This document shows, piece after piece, positions 1 through 19,989 of a stretch of 64,000 nucleotides of DNA. The position numbers and the translations under genes were made by a program. The notes under the pieces are model-generated. The model was not told the DNA's origin and did no database searches. It worked only from the letters and a program-made list of their open reading frames with translations. The stretch's first letter is position 1. Each line of letters starts with the position of its first letter. Origin of the DNA: Lota lota (Eukaryota > Chordata > Actinopteri > Gadiformes > Lotidae); NCBI GenBank assembly GCA_026745465.1, contig JACYXH010000315.1:275001-339000 (forward strand), written 5' to 3'.

Positions 1-18
1 TTTGATTCTCTACGTCAG

Positions 19-316
19 ATAAGAAGCAGAGATCCATGGGTGCTGCTCGCAACAGCCATGCTACTGAGATGTCCTCCCGGCCCCTTCGAAGGACGGCGGG
101 GAGCCTGCCAACCCCCGGTCTGCCTCCAGAAGGAAACCGACTCCTCATCATCTCCCCCAGTCTTGGAGACTCACCCACCCCTCTAAAGTACATACCTCAA
201 GGCCCAATGGCGCCTGTTTCAGACGTTTCACATTATTGGATTCCATGAGATGATTCTCGTTTCATCCTCCTGTGTTTCATTTCAGATTCCAAAACAGTGG
301 TGCACGTAAACCTTGA
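19..316 (+). CDS. possible last two exons of an unidentified gene (lrrc9 by position)
   Basis: One frame is open from an AG at 17-18 through about 187 (AAG AAG CAG AGA TCC ATG ...), rich in Ser, Pro and Arg. A GTACAT donor-like site follows at 188. A good acceptor (TTTCATTTCAG) ends at 285. Joining 187 to 286 keeps the frame for about ten codons (FQNSGARKP) to a TGA at 314-316. An alternative reading of the second exon stays open to a TAA at 358-360. The upstream part lies outside the window. I do not recognise the protein. In mammals LRRC9 lies just upstream of PCNX4 on the same strand, so it is the positional candidate. The donor is weak and the piece short, so this could be chance. Confidence 0.25.
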
Positions 317-975
317 CCGAGGAAAGCGATGGAGAAGTGACTTCTTCTTCAGTAGGTAACTGTGGAGCGAGGTCAGGGTACCCTCCATACACCCCAATGC
401 CTTCAGTTCTCTTTGTTACTGAATCTGCTATTTGATGGAAATACTAGCCGTAATTTTTTTTTTATATATAGCTTTTGAATCCACTAACAGTGGAGTTATC
501 TTCACTGAGTTACCTTTTGAACAACCACAACCTTGCTTTTTGAGAAACAAAGCCACTTGACTGGCCAGGGTGTCTATGCTATATATTTCTTTATGTGTGT
601 CTGATGACCGATTTTTCTGTCCTCATGTATGGATGGCTAACCACTGTAATCTGAGGATGAGAGGTTTTTTGGTGTCATGTCCACTGCCCGTCCCATCCTT
701 TCCCCCCCCAAACAAAATAATAACACCCACAGATGCAGATGCGTGTGGGTCTGGCATCACAACCGTCCGGTGAAATGGCTCCCCAACGAGTACATAATCC
801 GGCTTTAGCACACCTCCCTGTGGACAGTAATCTGCAGTCACGCAGATAAAGATGCAGCAGTGTGGTTGAATGAGGTCCAAATGGGTTGGAGAGATTGTCG
901 GCTCCAGCCTGCTGGCCTCTTTGCCTAATGCCTGACACGTATCTACTCCACGTTAATGGGGAGGATCGACTGCAT

Positions 976-1222
976 AGCAGCAACTATCATTGGTAGTAGC
1001 TGATAATCTACTCATGTATTAATGCATAGTAGCAACTATCATTGGTAGTAGCTGATAATCTACTCATGTATTAATGCATAGTAGCAACTATCATTGGTAG
1101 TAGCTGATAATCTACTCATGTATTAATGCATAGCAGAAACTATCATTGGTAGTAGCTGATAATCTACTCATGTATTAATGCATAGCAGAAACTATCATTG
1201 GTAGTAGCTGATAATCCACTCC
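976..1222. repeat. 52-bp minisatellite, about 4.6 copies
   Basis: The core ACTATCATTGGTAGTAGC recurs with an exact 52-base period, with units starting at 982, 1034, 1086, 1138 and 1190. Copies are nearly identical. They differ at GTAGC versus CAGAA before the core, and the last copy is partial. Confidence 0.9.
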
Positions 1223-2566
1223 TATTACACCGTCTGTGAGTTTAATATAGTGTTATTTTGGATAACGAATGATGTACCCGTCTTTGCTTTAAATGTCAAT
1301 AAAGGCAATTTGAGGTTGCTATGGCAAACTATGTTGTTGCTTAGCTGGATAAAACCAGACAAAAGCAAATGACACACATGATAACTCAGTTGACTCATAA
1401 TACTTGAATAAATGTATTTACACACATCCTTTCTCATCCACACCCCAACGTTTATTTAGCTTTGTACCTTGCGTGAAATCCATCATTAAAAACCAACCTA
1501 TAAAGGCATTCATAACTTTGTATGTATTTCTAAAAGCGGGAGCACTTTTTATATTCCATTTTTGCAAAGAGATTCAATTCGAAATTTTGATGGCTTTTCT
1601 ATTTTTCTATTTTATTATCTTTTAAACAAAGCAATCATACAAATGTAGACGCAAGAATCGCTCTGCATTTTGAACAGCACTCCCCTGGAAAGATGACCTG
1701 TGTGCATGACCACTAGGTGTCCCTGGTGCGCTGTCCCGTCTGCCACTCTAGTTCTGCTTAGATATTCGGTTCCTTATTTTGTAGTGGCAGTACATACAAC
1801 CACAACACACTGTATGTATACATGTATGAGTCTGAGTCCCATGCTATGCTTCCAGCCGATGTCTTCGTAAAGTAGCCAACAGTTGACAAATTAAAAGGCT
1901 GGTCGCGGTCGAGCTCCTCTAATGCCTGCACTTATCTTTGCTTCATTTGCGTTAACGCCCAGCATTACGCAGGGCTAATGACTGCGTGAGTGGGGTCATT
2001 ACCTTGCTGTGCCTCACATCAAATGGCAGCTGATGCTCACGCTGGAACAGGAGTCTCTAATACAGAGTCGGGTTAGGGGGCTCAACCAGAGGAGGGCTCT
2101 AATGCACCACATTTATTAAAAGGGTGATTTAACATTTGATTTATATATACCGTGTCCAAAATGTAAACGTCGTTCTGCTTTCCCGCCCTCCCCCCACAGA
2201 TGTATTTATTTTTCCTCTGCAGGTGTATTTCTATAGGAATACACACACTGCACAGGACAGGATCATTAATACGGTGTGTTGGCTCTGCATAGGTCTATAT
2301 CTGTCAGTATTTTTTGCATTAAGATGACATTAGCATAAAGATTGTGAATAATGCATCAGCCTTGAGTGAGCCCAGATGCACTTGACTTCCGTCTTCCCCT
2401 CCCTTGCTCTTTCTCTTGTTTTTACTTTCTCTCTCGCTTTGCCTTTTCTCTCTCTCTCTCCTCCTCACCCCATCTAGCCCCCTTGTGAGTAGAGCACATG
2501 GTTCATAGCTGGTTTAATGGGATGGAATGTGACAGGTTATGTTTTCATCTGCCTGATATGGAGCCT

Positions 2567-2722
<156 letters not shown>

Positions 2723-2788
2723 CTGCAACCATAGTCTGGGTTCATCATTGGGCATGTTTGTGCTTGTTGTGAAGCAGTTGAAGATGAT

Positions 2789-2816
2789 CCCCCCCCCCCC
2801 CCCCCCTGCAACATAT

Positions 2817-2887
<71 letters not shown>

Positions 2888-2942
2888 CAACCACATGGTC
2901 TGTATGGGGCCATTACTGTTGGTCCACTGACTCTACATTCTG

Positions 2943-2975
<33 letters not shown>
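2789..2975. repeat. poly-C, (CA)n and (TG)n cluster
   Basis: An 18-base C run (2789-2806), a CA array (about 2819-2884) and a TG array (2944-2975) lie within 190 bases, next to the AG array. This makes one dense microsatellite cluster. Confidence 0.95.
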
Positions 2976-2976
<1 letters not shown>

Positions 2977-4719
2977 ATCCAGAGGAGCACAATTAGTCCA
3001 AGACTGTGTGAATAATTGCTGAATGGAGCGTGTTTTCTGTGCTGTCCACACAGGTTCCAGCGTATTAAGGATGAGGGTGGGGGTTGTGAATTGAAGAGCA
3101 AATGAGTCAGATGAGAACATTGATTGATGTTTGTGGTCAAGCTCAAGTTATATCCATGCTGCTTATCACGCAGCAGTACAGAACTGCAATCCAGATCTTC
3201 TGTGTATGTTTTTTTTTGAAGTGGTTCTATTGTGTTAATCCGTCACTGAGGTGCTATTGTTAAACAGGAACCAAGTATCTGTTATCATCTAAATGTAAAT
3301 GATTGTGTTCAAAGGGTGTGTATTATGTCCTAAGTCAGTCCTCAGGAGAAATACATTATTCAAAAACAATCTCGCTGTGAGCATCCCACCTCCTGTCTTT
3401 CCTGTGATTGTTTTGCTGTTTTTCTCCCTGAAACGGATGAGTTCAAATGAAGGCAGATGAGAGGGAAGACTGGAAAGTGCTCTGATGTCGTGTAAACCTT
3501 TTGTGGCATAATCTTGTATGCCTTTTGAAAACAATACATTTGAAATTGTCTTCCCATTTCTGAAATGGGAGATATTTCTCACAACATTGTGGTTATTGCA
3601 CAACATTTGCATTTTGAAAAATGATAGAAAGGAACCAAATCATGCAGAAATAAAAAAGCATTTCTTACAGATTTTCAGCTCTCCTAGTTTGTTACCTACT
3701 AATTTGACTAAATATAACTTGTTTTTCTCAGGATGACGAGAGAGCATACATTCATGTGTTCCCATATCCCTTAAATCCAGAATAAAATAAGAATAAAAGA
3801 ATAAAAACACAACAATGGTATAATCTCCTTTCTTACAGATTAATATTCTTCCTTGTGTTTATACAGTGGCCTTTTATTCACTTGATCATTTTCTGATGAT
3901 CCATTTTAAGCCTCTCTCTCTTTATTTTCATAACCAAAATGAACATTCGGTAGGGTCAAGACGCTAAACCCCAACCACTTTCATTATATTATTCCAATAG
4001 AGTACCCTCAGGTTTAGCGACGGGAATGTTATATTCTGTATCCTTGTTGTCATCTTCATAATAAAGGAGAACAAATCCTCTGGTGTTTTTGGGGGACAGC
4101 TTAAGCACATAAGCCTCAGGATTTAAAGATTGTGCCAAGGTGATAAATGATAAGGGGCGCGTGCCACTTTGTGTAAATACAATAACAGACGGATGACCTT
4201 TTCATTGTCCTACACAATAAAACTGTTGGGCTAAAGCCCTTTGTTATTTTTGGAAACGACAAACGACAAAGAGACCCATGTAGGCTGTTAACCTAGTTAT
4301 TTACTAGGCTAATTTACAGTACACCATTGAACAACCTACTACCTAACAAACTCTGGAATATGTTCTAATGACAATTAAATTAAATCAAATAATAGGCATA
4401 TACAGCTTTACCGTACATACGATTTTAATTATCTTTCTGCAAATATACGTAGCCTACATTGTACCGTATCAATCAACAACGTCTTATAATAATTGTAGGC
4501 CTACTTCTATAGTGCAATGTTTAAAAATAAATTACACAGCATGATCAGCAACATTTACAGAATGCCTTTTAATTTAGCCTGAATGTTTGGACCAAGAGCC
4601 CTACAGGACTTTTAACTATTGGCTTTAATAGCAGTAACTATTTCCAATAAAGATCTACATTCAATATGTTGTCCACACTAGGTCAGGTGACCTATTTTTC
4701 CTACATGAGTGTGTGTGCC

Positions 4720-4900
4720 TGGTCGCTACCAAACAGTGCAACAGAAAAGTGAGAGGAAAGTTTGAGTAAGAGTATGTTGTCAATGGGCGTAGAAGGTCTT
4801 TTGAAGTAGGCGGTGTTCTCAAGTTTGTGGCCAATGAAAGGATTTGCTATCCGACAGTCTCGGATCCCATTGGCTACAGTTGATTCGTGCGTCATCCGTT
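4720..4900 (+). promoter_or_regulatory. probable pcnx4 promoter
   Basis: The region just upstream of the inferred noncoding first exon holds CCAAT-type boxes: GGCCAATGAAAGG at about 4829 and the reverse form CCCATTGGCTAC at about 4866. No TATA box is obvious. The transcription start is inferred only from the following donor site. Confidence 0.45.
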
Positions 4901-5032
4901 GTTTGGCTTGTTCCCTGCTCCTGCTAGTGGCTAATGCTAACTAGCGATGTCCTACACTTTCAAGTAATACTCTCAATATCCCGAACATATGAAATATCGG
5001 ATGTACCGATAAATACAGATTTTCCTGTCTAG
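4900..5032 (+). other. pcnx4 noncoding first exon (5' end approximate)
   Basis: A consensus donor, CTGTCTAG followed by GTAAGTTTG, lies at 5032/5033. An acceptor, TTTATTGCAG, ends at 5547, just before the exon with the pcnx4 start codon. The exon therefore splices into 5' UTR at 5548. The 5' limit is a guess. Confidence 0.5.
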
Positions 5033-5566
5033 GTAAGTTTGTTCAACCCTAAATGCCAATCAATGTAGATAATTTGTTATGATTAGTTAGTAATTGAGCT
5101 CACCTAGCATGCTAGTGCCCAAGCTGACAACCACTGTTTAGAAACGCTAGGGAGCTAGCGTTGTGACCAAACAACAACGAAGATTACAATATACAATCAA
5201 TACATGTATTTACATGACTTGTCAGTGAATCAGGGCGTAGCATTAGGCTTTGCTTAAGTATGCCAAAGCTCGGTTTACAGCATTTTCAATTGATCAAGCT
5301 ACATTGCTTGTGTTGTGTGTGCATGGCAACCTCACAGTCGTATCTTAGCAGTACTCACAACACCAACACATGACTCACGTTGGGACAATAGGATCTCCAT
5401 AGGACTGTATTACTTTACATAAAGCTTATGAGAGCTACACTTTATAACGCATACTCTTCAAGCTAATATCACGACTCCACTGTGTCGCCTAATGTTTATG
5501 CTTTAGGTGCGATCCTAATCCTAATTAGATTTGACGGTTTATTGCAGACTGCTTGATTAGTCAACC

Positions 5567-12929
<7,363 letters not shown>

Positions 12930-13065
12930 CCCCCCCCCCCCCCACACACACACAACTCCTAACTACCACCCACACAACACCACACAACCCTACATTACTA
13001 CACAGAAGCTATATCAACCAATCAATCTTTATTTAGACATCACTTGTCTCACTTTTTTTACTAGA

Positions 13066-13071
13066 AATAAA
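13066..13071 (+). terminator. pcnx4 poly(A) signal
   Basis: AATAAA lies 137 bases after the pcnx4 stop codon and is followed by GT-rich sequence (GAGTTGTT). This gives a short 3' UTR. Confidence 0.6.
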
Positions 13072-14464
13072 ACGAGTTGTTACTCCAGGAGGTGCATTTG
13101 AAAGGTAGGTACAAAAATACACACTACTTGGTTAGCGAAGCTAAACAATATATGTTGTAAGACGTCGTTTAAAAGGTTGCCAGATTGTGATGGCCTCCGT
13201 TCCTCTGGAAGGCCACCACGAGGCCTTCCTCTCGTTGAACGCTGCTCCCCTAGGTCTTGGTCTTCACCGTAGGAACAGCAGGATGTTTCTCCGTACTGCT
13301 GGGAGACAAATGGCTGCATTTCATCAATATTGCTCTGGGGGGCCTCTACGTATCGCCAGAGATTTTAAACGAGAATGCCTCCCTGCTAATCACACGTAAA
13401 TGGAAAACGCACAACAGTTTACTGACGCTAACTTGTCCTTTTAAAGTGTAATGCCCAAGTCTGAAAGTTGAAACCCTAAGTGGATGTGGTTGACCTGTAG
13501 CTCTAGTTCTACGGTCGAAGGCTTCGCCTCATGAACCCCACGTGGAGTAATTGGCTGCTCTCCGTTGAGGACAGCAGTCTCAGAGCAGACGCTCATAATG
13601 TTTGGTTGTTTGATGTAGGTGTGCCAATATGCATTCGCAATCAGTAATCCATGGCACAGCTACATCAACCAATGCGTTAACCGCAGCTGCTTTGATTTGT
13701 TGCTACCCAGATCAGCCAATGCCCTGTTAGCGTCCACCCGGCAGCACACGCATGTCTGTTCAGAGGACAGCAAACGCTTCTGGGTTTTACCTGCATGGCA
13801 TTTGAAAGACACGGTGGCATCATCACTATTCTTGTAAAAAGACATCAAGATCGATTTGTAAGTTGAGGAAGAAAAGCACATACACAGCTGTCTTTGCTTA
13901 TATATCATTTATCTGTGCCAAGGATGGGTATCCACAAAAGCACATACATTTGTATTTAGTTCTTTTTAAGTATTTCGGTGCTTCAAAGAAATTTGCCTAC
14001 TTAGCAGAACCCCCCCCCACCCCAGATTGAGGTAACCACAGGTTCCATATACTTATCAGAACTTTCAGGTCTTACTCAAAATGTCCAAGATGTCCACTCA
14101 AAAGGGACACCATTTTTTTGGTTGTTGCTGTAAGTAGGAAGTGTTCAATTCAAGGCTGTGCCTTGGTTTTTTTGTAATGTCATATGTAATGTGCTTATAG
14201 TAATACTTGCCGTTCTGTTTACAGTTCACTTGTTTACAACTTAGAATGAAGTTATTTGGATTTACCATAGTATGTTGTATATACGGTTGGTTTTACCTGT
14301 GTAACTGTATATACTTATAATAAAATGCCCTGAAAAACCCCGCCCAGAGTGAACAGAAATCTTTTGATAGTAGTGATAACACAAACATCAAAATACTGTA
14401 AACATGTAACCCTTGATTGAGTTTGTCACTGAAGTCTCTTAGGATCTTTCAGTGACTGAAAAAC

Positions 14465-14524
14465 TTTTTTCGTTCAGCTATACAGACACCGTCTGCAGAG
14501 TGTCTGTATAGCTAAACGAAAAAA
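14465..14524. repeat. 25-bp inverted repeat with 10-base loop
   Basis: The arm at 14465-14489 (core AGCTATACAGACAC) pairs with 14500-14524 (core GTGTCTGTATAGCT) with one mismatch. Short outer arms, CACTGAAG near 14428 and CTTCAGTG near 14533, extend the foldback to about 127 bases. It may be a relic of a small non-autonomous DNA element. Confidence 0.85.
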
Positions 14525-14584
14525 AAGGCTTTCTTCAGTGAAACTCTTATTGAAAAACTTTCAATAACTCGATATTTTGGTGGA

Positions 14585-14775
14585 AAGAAGGACCTTGATG
14601 TCCCATTCCATTATCCAGAGCTGGCTTTTAGTAATGCAACTGAAGCTCTTTTTCGCTCCATTGTCCATTTTCGGTTGTTTGGTACAAAACAGTTTATCCT
14701 ACAAAAGAATAAAAAAAGATTTGCACGATTTGGGCAAATTCTATATACAATTTTGCGAAAGGAAACATTCGGTGT
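14585..14775 (+). repeat. unknown dispersed repeat, copy A
   Basis: By eye this aligns with 16360-16550. Shared words include GAAGGACCTTGA, ATATCCAG against TTATCCAG, CATTGTC, CAAAA and GAAAGGAAA, spaced the same way in both. I judge identity at roughly two thirds. A long foldback follows closely to the right in both copies. The family was not recognised. Confidence 0.55.
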
Positions 14776-14865
14776 GTTTAAATGTAGACCTAAGTATCAT
14801 TATAATCTCTTCTGGACAAAAGAGGAGACTGAATCGGTCAACCAGCTTTTGTGCGTATATTTAAG

Positions 14866-14957
14866 CAATATCACAAGCAAGGTCTTGCTGTTACACTATC
14901 AGCACGGCTTTTAGTACCGATAGGCCGTGGAACAGCACGACCTTGGCTGTGATATTG
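14866..14957. repeat. 92-nt hairpin, 27-bp arms
   Basis: The arm at 14866-14892 (starting CAATATCACA) pairs with 14931-14957 (ending TGTGATATTG) at 24 of 27 positions. A second six-pair stem follows inside (CACGGC at 14903-14908 with GCCGTG at 14924-14929). The size is like a microRNA precursor, but its association with a repeated sequence makes a transposon foldback likelier. Confidence 0.75.
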
Positions 14958-15699
14958 ATTTTTATACAACAGTAAGTTCCGACCAGGCCATTTGATTGGA
15001 CAAGAGGCATTCTATGACCACTGCTGTTCAGCACGGAGACTTTTAACTACACACGTATCACTCCGCTGTACAGGTGTTCCTAATAACCGTTAATTAGCTT
15101 CATAACGATCCAAAGCTGTGCCGAGACGTAATTTTAATCCTCTGTGGTGCCGGGGTTTTGGGGCTAGGTATGACTAGGAGAGTGGTAAATGTTCGTGGTT
15201 TACTCAGAGCTTCAAGGTAAACGGACATGCGCTCTGGAGGAGGTCCATGCAGCATCTGCCAGATCCAGGTAAATCCAGAGTCTGTATGGGCCGCGCCTAC
15301 AGGGTCTGACTTACCTCAAACCATCAAACTGTATATGGTGTTGTGTTGACCTCTATGTGTAGAAGAAGAAGCCATTCAGGACTGGTGTTTGCACCACCCA
15401 TATGTTGTCCAGTGAGGTACAGCTGTTAGCTTCAATATCGTGTGGTCTAAATAAGGCATAGAATGAAATTAGTTTACATCAGCAGTCAACTCGGGAGCAC
15501 ACATGGCACCAGAGCGACTGGCCCCGGTTGCACAGTAATCAGGCGTCGTGCTGTTGTACTGAATCCCAGCACACTGGGCACTCCCTGCCGTGCGACAGTT
15601 CTGCCAGCGCCGTTTATTAGTCAAGTTATAAGCGACGACAGATCATTTGATTGTTTAATCATTTTTTTGGCTCATTCAATCATTAAACACAAATAGTAA

Positions 15700-15878
<179 letters not shown>

Positions 15879-16359
15879 TATTTCACGTTTTGAAAAAATT
15901 AATGTTTGTATATTGATTCAAGCGTCTTCTAATATTAGTTGCAATTGTTTTTATTCATAGACAATAACATCTCAAATTAAATTAACTAATACTGCCAACA
16001 TAGTTAACATAATGAAGTTACCCCCACCATTTAAGGATGTGTGCCTTAGGTTTACAATTAACTTGTTTACAAGTGAAAATAATTACATTCGCTGTCAAAA
16101 TCAATTCTGTAATTCAGTTCATTGATCTAACCTGGAACGGTAGGGATTGGTATTAAAAAGAAACCAAAAAAAAACACATTGTATGTGAATAGAAAATGTG
16201 TTTCTTATGATGGTAGATAACACAACAAATCAGAGTAACTACTGTTGCTGTTTGAAGAACTGTACTTGTATATTGTAGAATTGATCACTAAGGGCTTTCT
16301 TAGGATTATCCCAATTTCAGCTATGAAGAGCCTCCAGTGAAGAGAGCTCGGAGTCTTTC

Positions 16360-16550
16360 AATCAGTTGAAGGACCTTGACGTCCCCATCTCAATATCCAG
16401 GGCAGGCGTTTCGAGACACCACTAAATCACCTTTCCTCTTCATTGTCACTTTTCAGCTGGCCTTTGGTTTTGTCAAGTGCAAACGGTCTGCATCCTGCAA
16501 AATAAATTGTTCACAAATTATACCCCCAAATTATTTATGAGAAAGGAAAT
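16360..16550 (+). repeat. unknown dispersed repeat, copy B
   Basis: Diverged relative of 14585-14775, seen from the co-linear words GAAGGACCTTGA, ATATCCAG, TTCATTGTC and GAAAGGAAA. The foldback at 16590-16733 follows directly. Confidence 0.55.
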
Positions 16551-16589
16551 GTCTCCATTATTATATCTATCTATATTAAAAATATAGTA

Positions 16590-16733
16590 TTTTGTGAAAA
16601 TATTTGCAAGCTTGGTCAATCCGCCTGGAATTGATTCAGGGAGGGAGGGAATGTCTATGAATCCGTTCCAGGCGGATAGCAGATGACTCCCTATTGACGC
16701 AAGGTGACCAAGCGAGCAAATATTTTCACAAAA
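16590..16733. repeat. 144-nt foldback next to repeat copy B
   Basis: The arm at 16590-16618 (TTTTGTGAAAATATTTGC, then AAGCTTGGTCA) pairs with 16705-16733 with two mismatches in 29. Inside it, ATCCGCCTGGAA (16619-16630) pairs perfectly with TTCCAGGCGGAT (16667-16678). Confidence 0.8.
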
Positions 16734-16873
16734 CCTCAAGAGCTGCATCTAGGTGTAATATTTGGGCAAACTATTGTATGTGTGTGATTGCTTTCCAAAT
16801 GCTATATGAATGAGCTAGTTGATTTGTGGAGGAGAGTTTTTCACTTCTGAACCTTTTACCACTGAAGTGGATT

Positions 16874-16916
16874 TTGTGTATGTATGTATGTATGTATGTA
16901 TGTATGTGTGTATGTG

Positions 16917-16967
<51 letters not shown>
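16874..16967. repeat. (TATG)n and (TA)n microsatellite
   Basis: A TATG tetranucleotide array passes through TGTG steps into a TA array. Confidence 0.95.
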
Positions 16968-17387
16968 ATTTTACAATTCCCAGCAATCCAACTTGGGGAC
17001 GGTTTTCCTGTGACACTAAAAAGGCCTGTTTGCCTGTGACCTTTCTGCGTACCATCAGCGTTCGCTGTCCAGCAGAGGCCACCAGACACAGTGGGCAGGC
17101 AAGCATGGCCACTGGGAATGAGCCATGGCCACTGGGAATGAGCCACGTACACTGTCAGAGTGACGCAGTCCCACCGCGCGGCTCAAGTGAACGCACCTTC
17201 ATGCAGCAACCCCTTCCTTACACGCAACAGACAAGCGGCAGGTCACCCACAGCTGGGCCACCGTGTTGCCACACCGCTGTGCCCATGTCTGCCAGGCTCC
17301 CCTGTGCCCAGCCCCATCCCAGAGTTCATAGTCCCATGAGCCTCATGGTCAGAATATACCTCTTATTTAAAATGTATTTCCAGGATA

Positions 17388-19861
17388 TCACTTACATATT
17401 TTAAAAATACTAAAACCATGGAGGGGAAAACTGAGTGTTGTTGTGTTTTTGTGAAGGGTACCTACCAAACCAGCTTTAAAATTGTGCACTATTCTTCTGC
17501 CTAACCAAGCGGTGAAGAACCAAGCCCATGTAGGGGCATACTGCCACAGATAGCAGAAGAGGAGAACTGGCTGGTCGGCTATCCACATCTCCTTGGCCTG
17601 ATTGGCCATGCCCACCAGAATCCAACGCACACAGCGGCTTGTGCTCATCTTGTGCTGCTGGTCCTCCACTTTGACCACAGCCTTGGGGAAAGAGAAGGGG
17701 AACCAAGTAGGAACCAATTACGAAGGCTTTGTGTTCTAGCTCTTTACTGGGAATTACTGTTAAGCATTTTCGTCCCTTATTTTGGGCAGCTTCACAATTA
17801 CACTATTTTGATTTTCATTTTAAATAATAAAAGATAAATTGACACACAAATTGGGAATAATCAATATGCAAAAAAATATATATACACATGGCCTAGAACC
17901 ACATTTCATAATTACCTTGTCCACCTCTTCTGTGAAGCAATTGTCGACGATCTTTGACTGCACGGGCCCCGGACACACGTTGCTTATTAGTATGTTCGGA
18001 TAGTCCGTCAGCTCACTGCGAAGGCAATTGAAGAAGCCCTACAGACACACAGTTAACAATGAGCTCGTTTTAGAGCTAGCCCTGAAACTGAAGGTAGCCC
18101 AAGTCGTGTTTATCAAATGGAGCAGCATTGCACATGGTCCTCTGGCCAAGGAGATGTGACACAAAGCTTGCATGAGAGATGCGTTCCCTCCGGCCCTCCC
18201 TGGGTTCTCCTGTTGCATCTGGTTCACCTCTAAAAAAGAGGCTCCTTACCAGATGGCCCCTCTCCATGGTAGAGACGCATACCTTCTGCTATACTGGGTC
18301 AACCCAGCTGGTAGGACAGCATGGCAATACGATTAAAATATATCGGTATTGGCTGCCATGTTGATTAGTGGTTATCAATATTGTCCCTCCCTAGTTGTAC
18401 GGCTGCTATACAGGCACACATGACCTTCTGCCTGCTTCCACAGTGGAGGTCTACACTAAACCAGGGTCCCTTCGGCCTCCCCGAGGACCTCATCTGGAGG
18501 TGGAGAGGTTCCACTCAATCTGAGTGGAAGCTCCGCTCCACCAGGCATGCCCTGCAAAACCTCCATATGTGCATGGGCTGACCAGGTCATAAGGTGCTGT
18601 TATCTCCTTGATCGGCATAGTGCTACAGTTTAAGCTGAGATTACAAACGACATTTGAATCCTCCAGCTCAATATTTCCACCCCAACGTGTCCAGGTACCT
18701 GCAGTGCATGTTTGCTGGCTGAGTATCCACCTCTCAGTGGCGCCCCGATGACGCCAGCGACACTGCTAACGGTCACAACACTCCCCGTCCCTCGCTGCAT
18801 CATGTGAGGCAGGACTTGCTTGGTGAGGGAGACGGTACCGAGGAAGTTGAGCTCCATCAGGGCGTGGTAAACGTCGTCGCTGGTCTCCAAGCACAGAGAC
18901 CGCTGACTCCGGCCACCGTTATTAATCAGCACGTCGATCTGAAATCGTGTGCACAATAGAAAAACGAAGTTATGACACCATTTAAACCTGGCGCAATTGT
19001 GTGCAGAAGGATCAGGAATCGCAGAAGCGCTTACATTGCCGAAGTGCTGGATAGCTGCGTTTGTTTTAGACTTGAAGGATTTTCTCTCCAGCAAATCCAG
19101 TTGAAGAACAAGAACATCCTCCTCTTGTAAATGTGGACACTCTTCTATAATAACAGGTAATAATGTCAGTCATACATGGTATGCATCCTAATATTTGTGA
19201 CTTGTGATAGGAACATGGGCTACAACGGGCTATTATAACAAAAAGGAAAAGGTTTAAGGTTAGGTCTCTCACCCATACACCGTCGTTTCACTCTATTGAG
19301 CTCATCCACACGACGGGCCGAAAGAATGAGACGAGAGCCACACTTTGCCAGTTGATAGGCCAACTCCTCTCCTATCCCACTGGATGCTCCAGTGATCCAT
19401 ACCACCAACCCGTTTAATTCGGTTTCTGAGGGTCATGTGTTCACATGTGTAATGTGTCAAAACAATCAGACTACTCAAATGCAAGTGTTTGTTTATGTAT
19501 TAGATCTCATTGACGTCTTTCATTCAGCGTTTTGTACCAGTGGCATCAGCTGATGCAAATGTCCTTCAGAAAATAACTTAAGAAAAAAATGTTGTATCAG
19601 TTGTTCAGTACGTTTACTACGTTGTAGTAAGTGCGTAAGCTACGTTAGGCATCACAACCCTTCAACCCTAAATTAAAACTGTGGGCAATGTTTATAATTT
19701 TCAATGAAATAAAACAAAATGTATCTTATACCTGGTTTGCGCCCAAACATCCGTGCCCAAAGTAAAGTGAAGTCAGCGTCAGCAAAAATGAAGCGCAGAG
19801 TTTGAACCCCTGCGTAAAGCGGCACAAAGTACCAGAGCGCCGATAGAATACAGAATTCCAT
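17388..19861 (-). CDS. dhrs7: dehydrogenase/reductase SDR family member 7, 6 exons
   Basis: Short-chain dehydrogenase/reductase, membrane-anchored in the ER in mammals, using NADP(H). Coding exons on the minus strand: 19861-19732, 19425-19273, 19144-19035, 18938-18699, 18038-17916 and 17681-17388, giving 349 residues (human 339). ATG 19861 is chosen because an in-frame TAA lies just upstream. Residues 1-25 form the hydrophobic anchor. The cofactor motif TGASSGIG is at 55-62. NNGG (137-140) is the family's NNAG variant. The catalytic set is Asn162, Ser190, Tyr203 and Lys207 (YSASK). CPGPVQ, TSRCVR and [11 protein letters not shown] match the mammalian C-terminal half. All introns are GT-AG and phases agree. 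No damage is seen. It converges on pcnx4 and diverges from ppm1a. Confidence 0.96.
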
Positions 19862-19929
19862 CTTTAGGGAATATGTCAACGCAGAGCGCAGTTACTGCCT
19901 GGTGGTACCAGTGGTCTGGAGTGACCTCT

Positions 19930-19960
19930 GACCACAGACGTCACTTCCTGTTTATTAAAC
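19930..19960 (-). promoter_or_regulatory. dhrs7 promoter motifs (CRE half site and ETS site)
   Basis: About 80 bases upstream of the dhrs7 start codon, GACGTCACTTCCTG joins a cAMP-response core and an ETS-type CTTCCTG. Such pairs are common in TATA-less housekeeping promoters. Their use here is inferred. Confidence 0.35.
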
Positions 19961-19989
19961 TCAAGGTCTAAGAACACGAGTCACGTGTT

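Noticed and set aside
14866-14957. New microRNA gene
   Set aside because: The hairpin size fits, but it lies beside a repeated sequence with another foldback copy nearby. Without small-RNA reads a microRNA call is not supportable.
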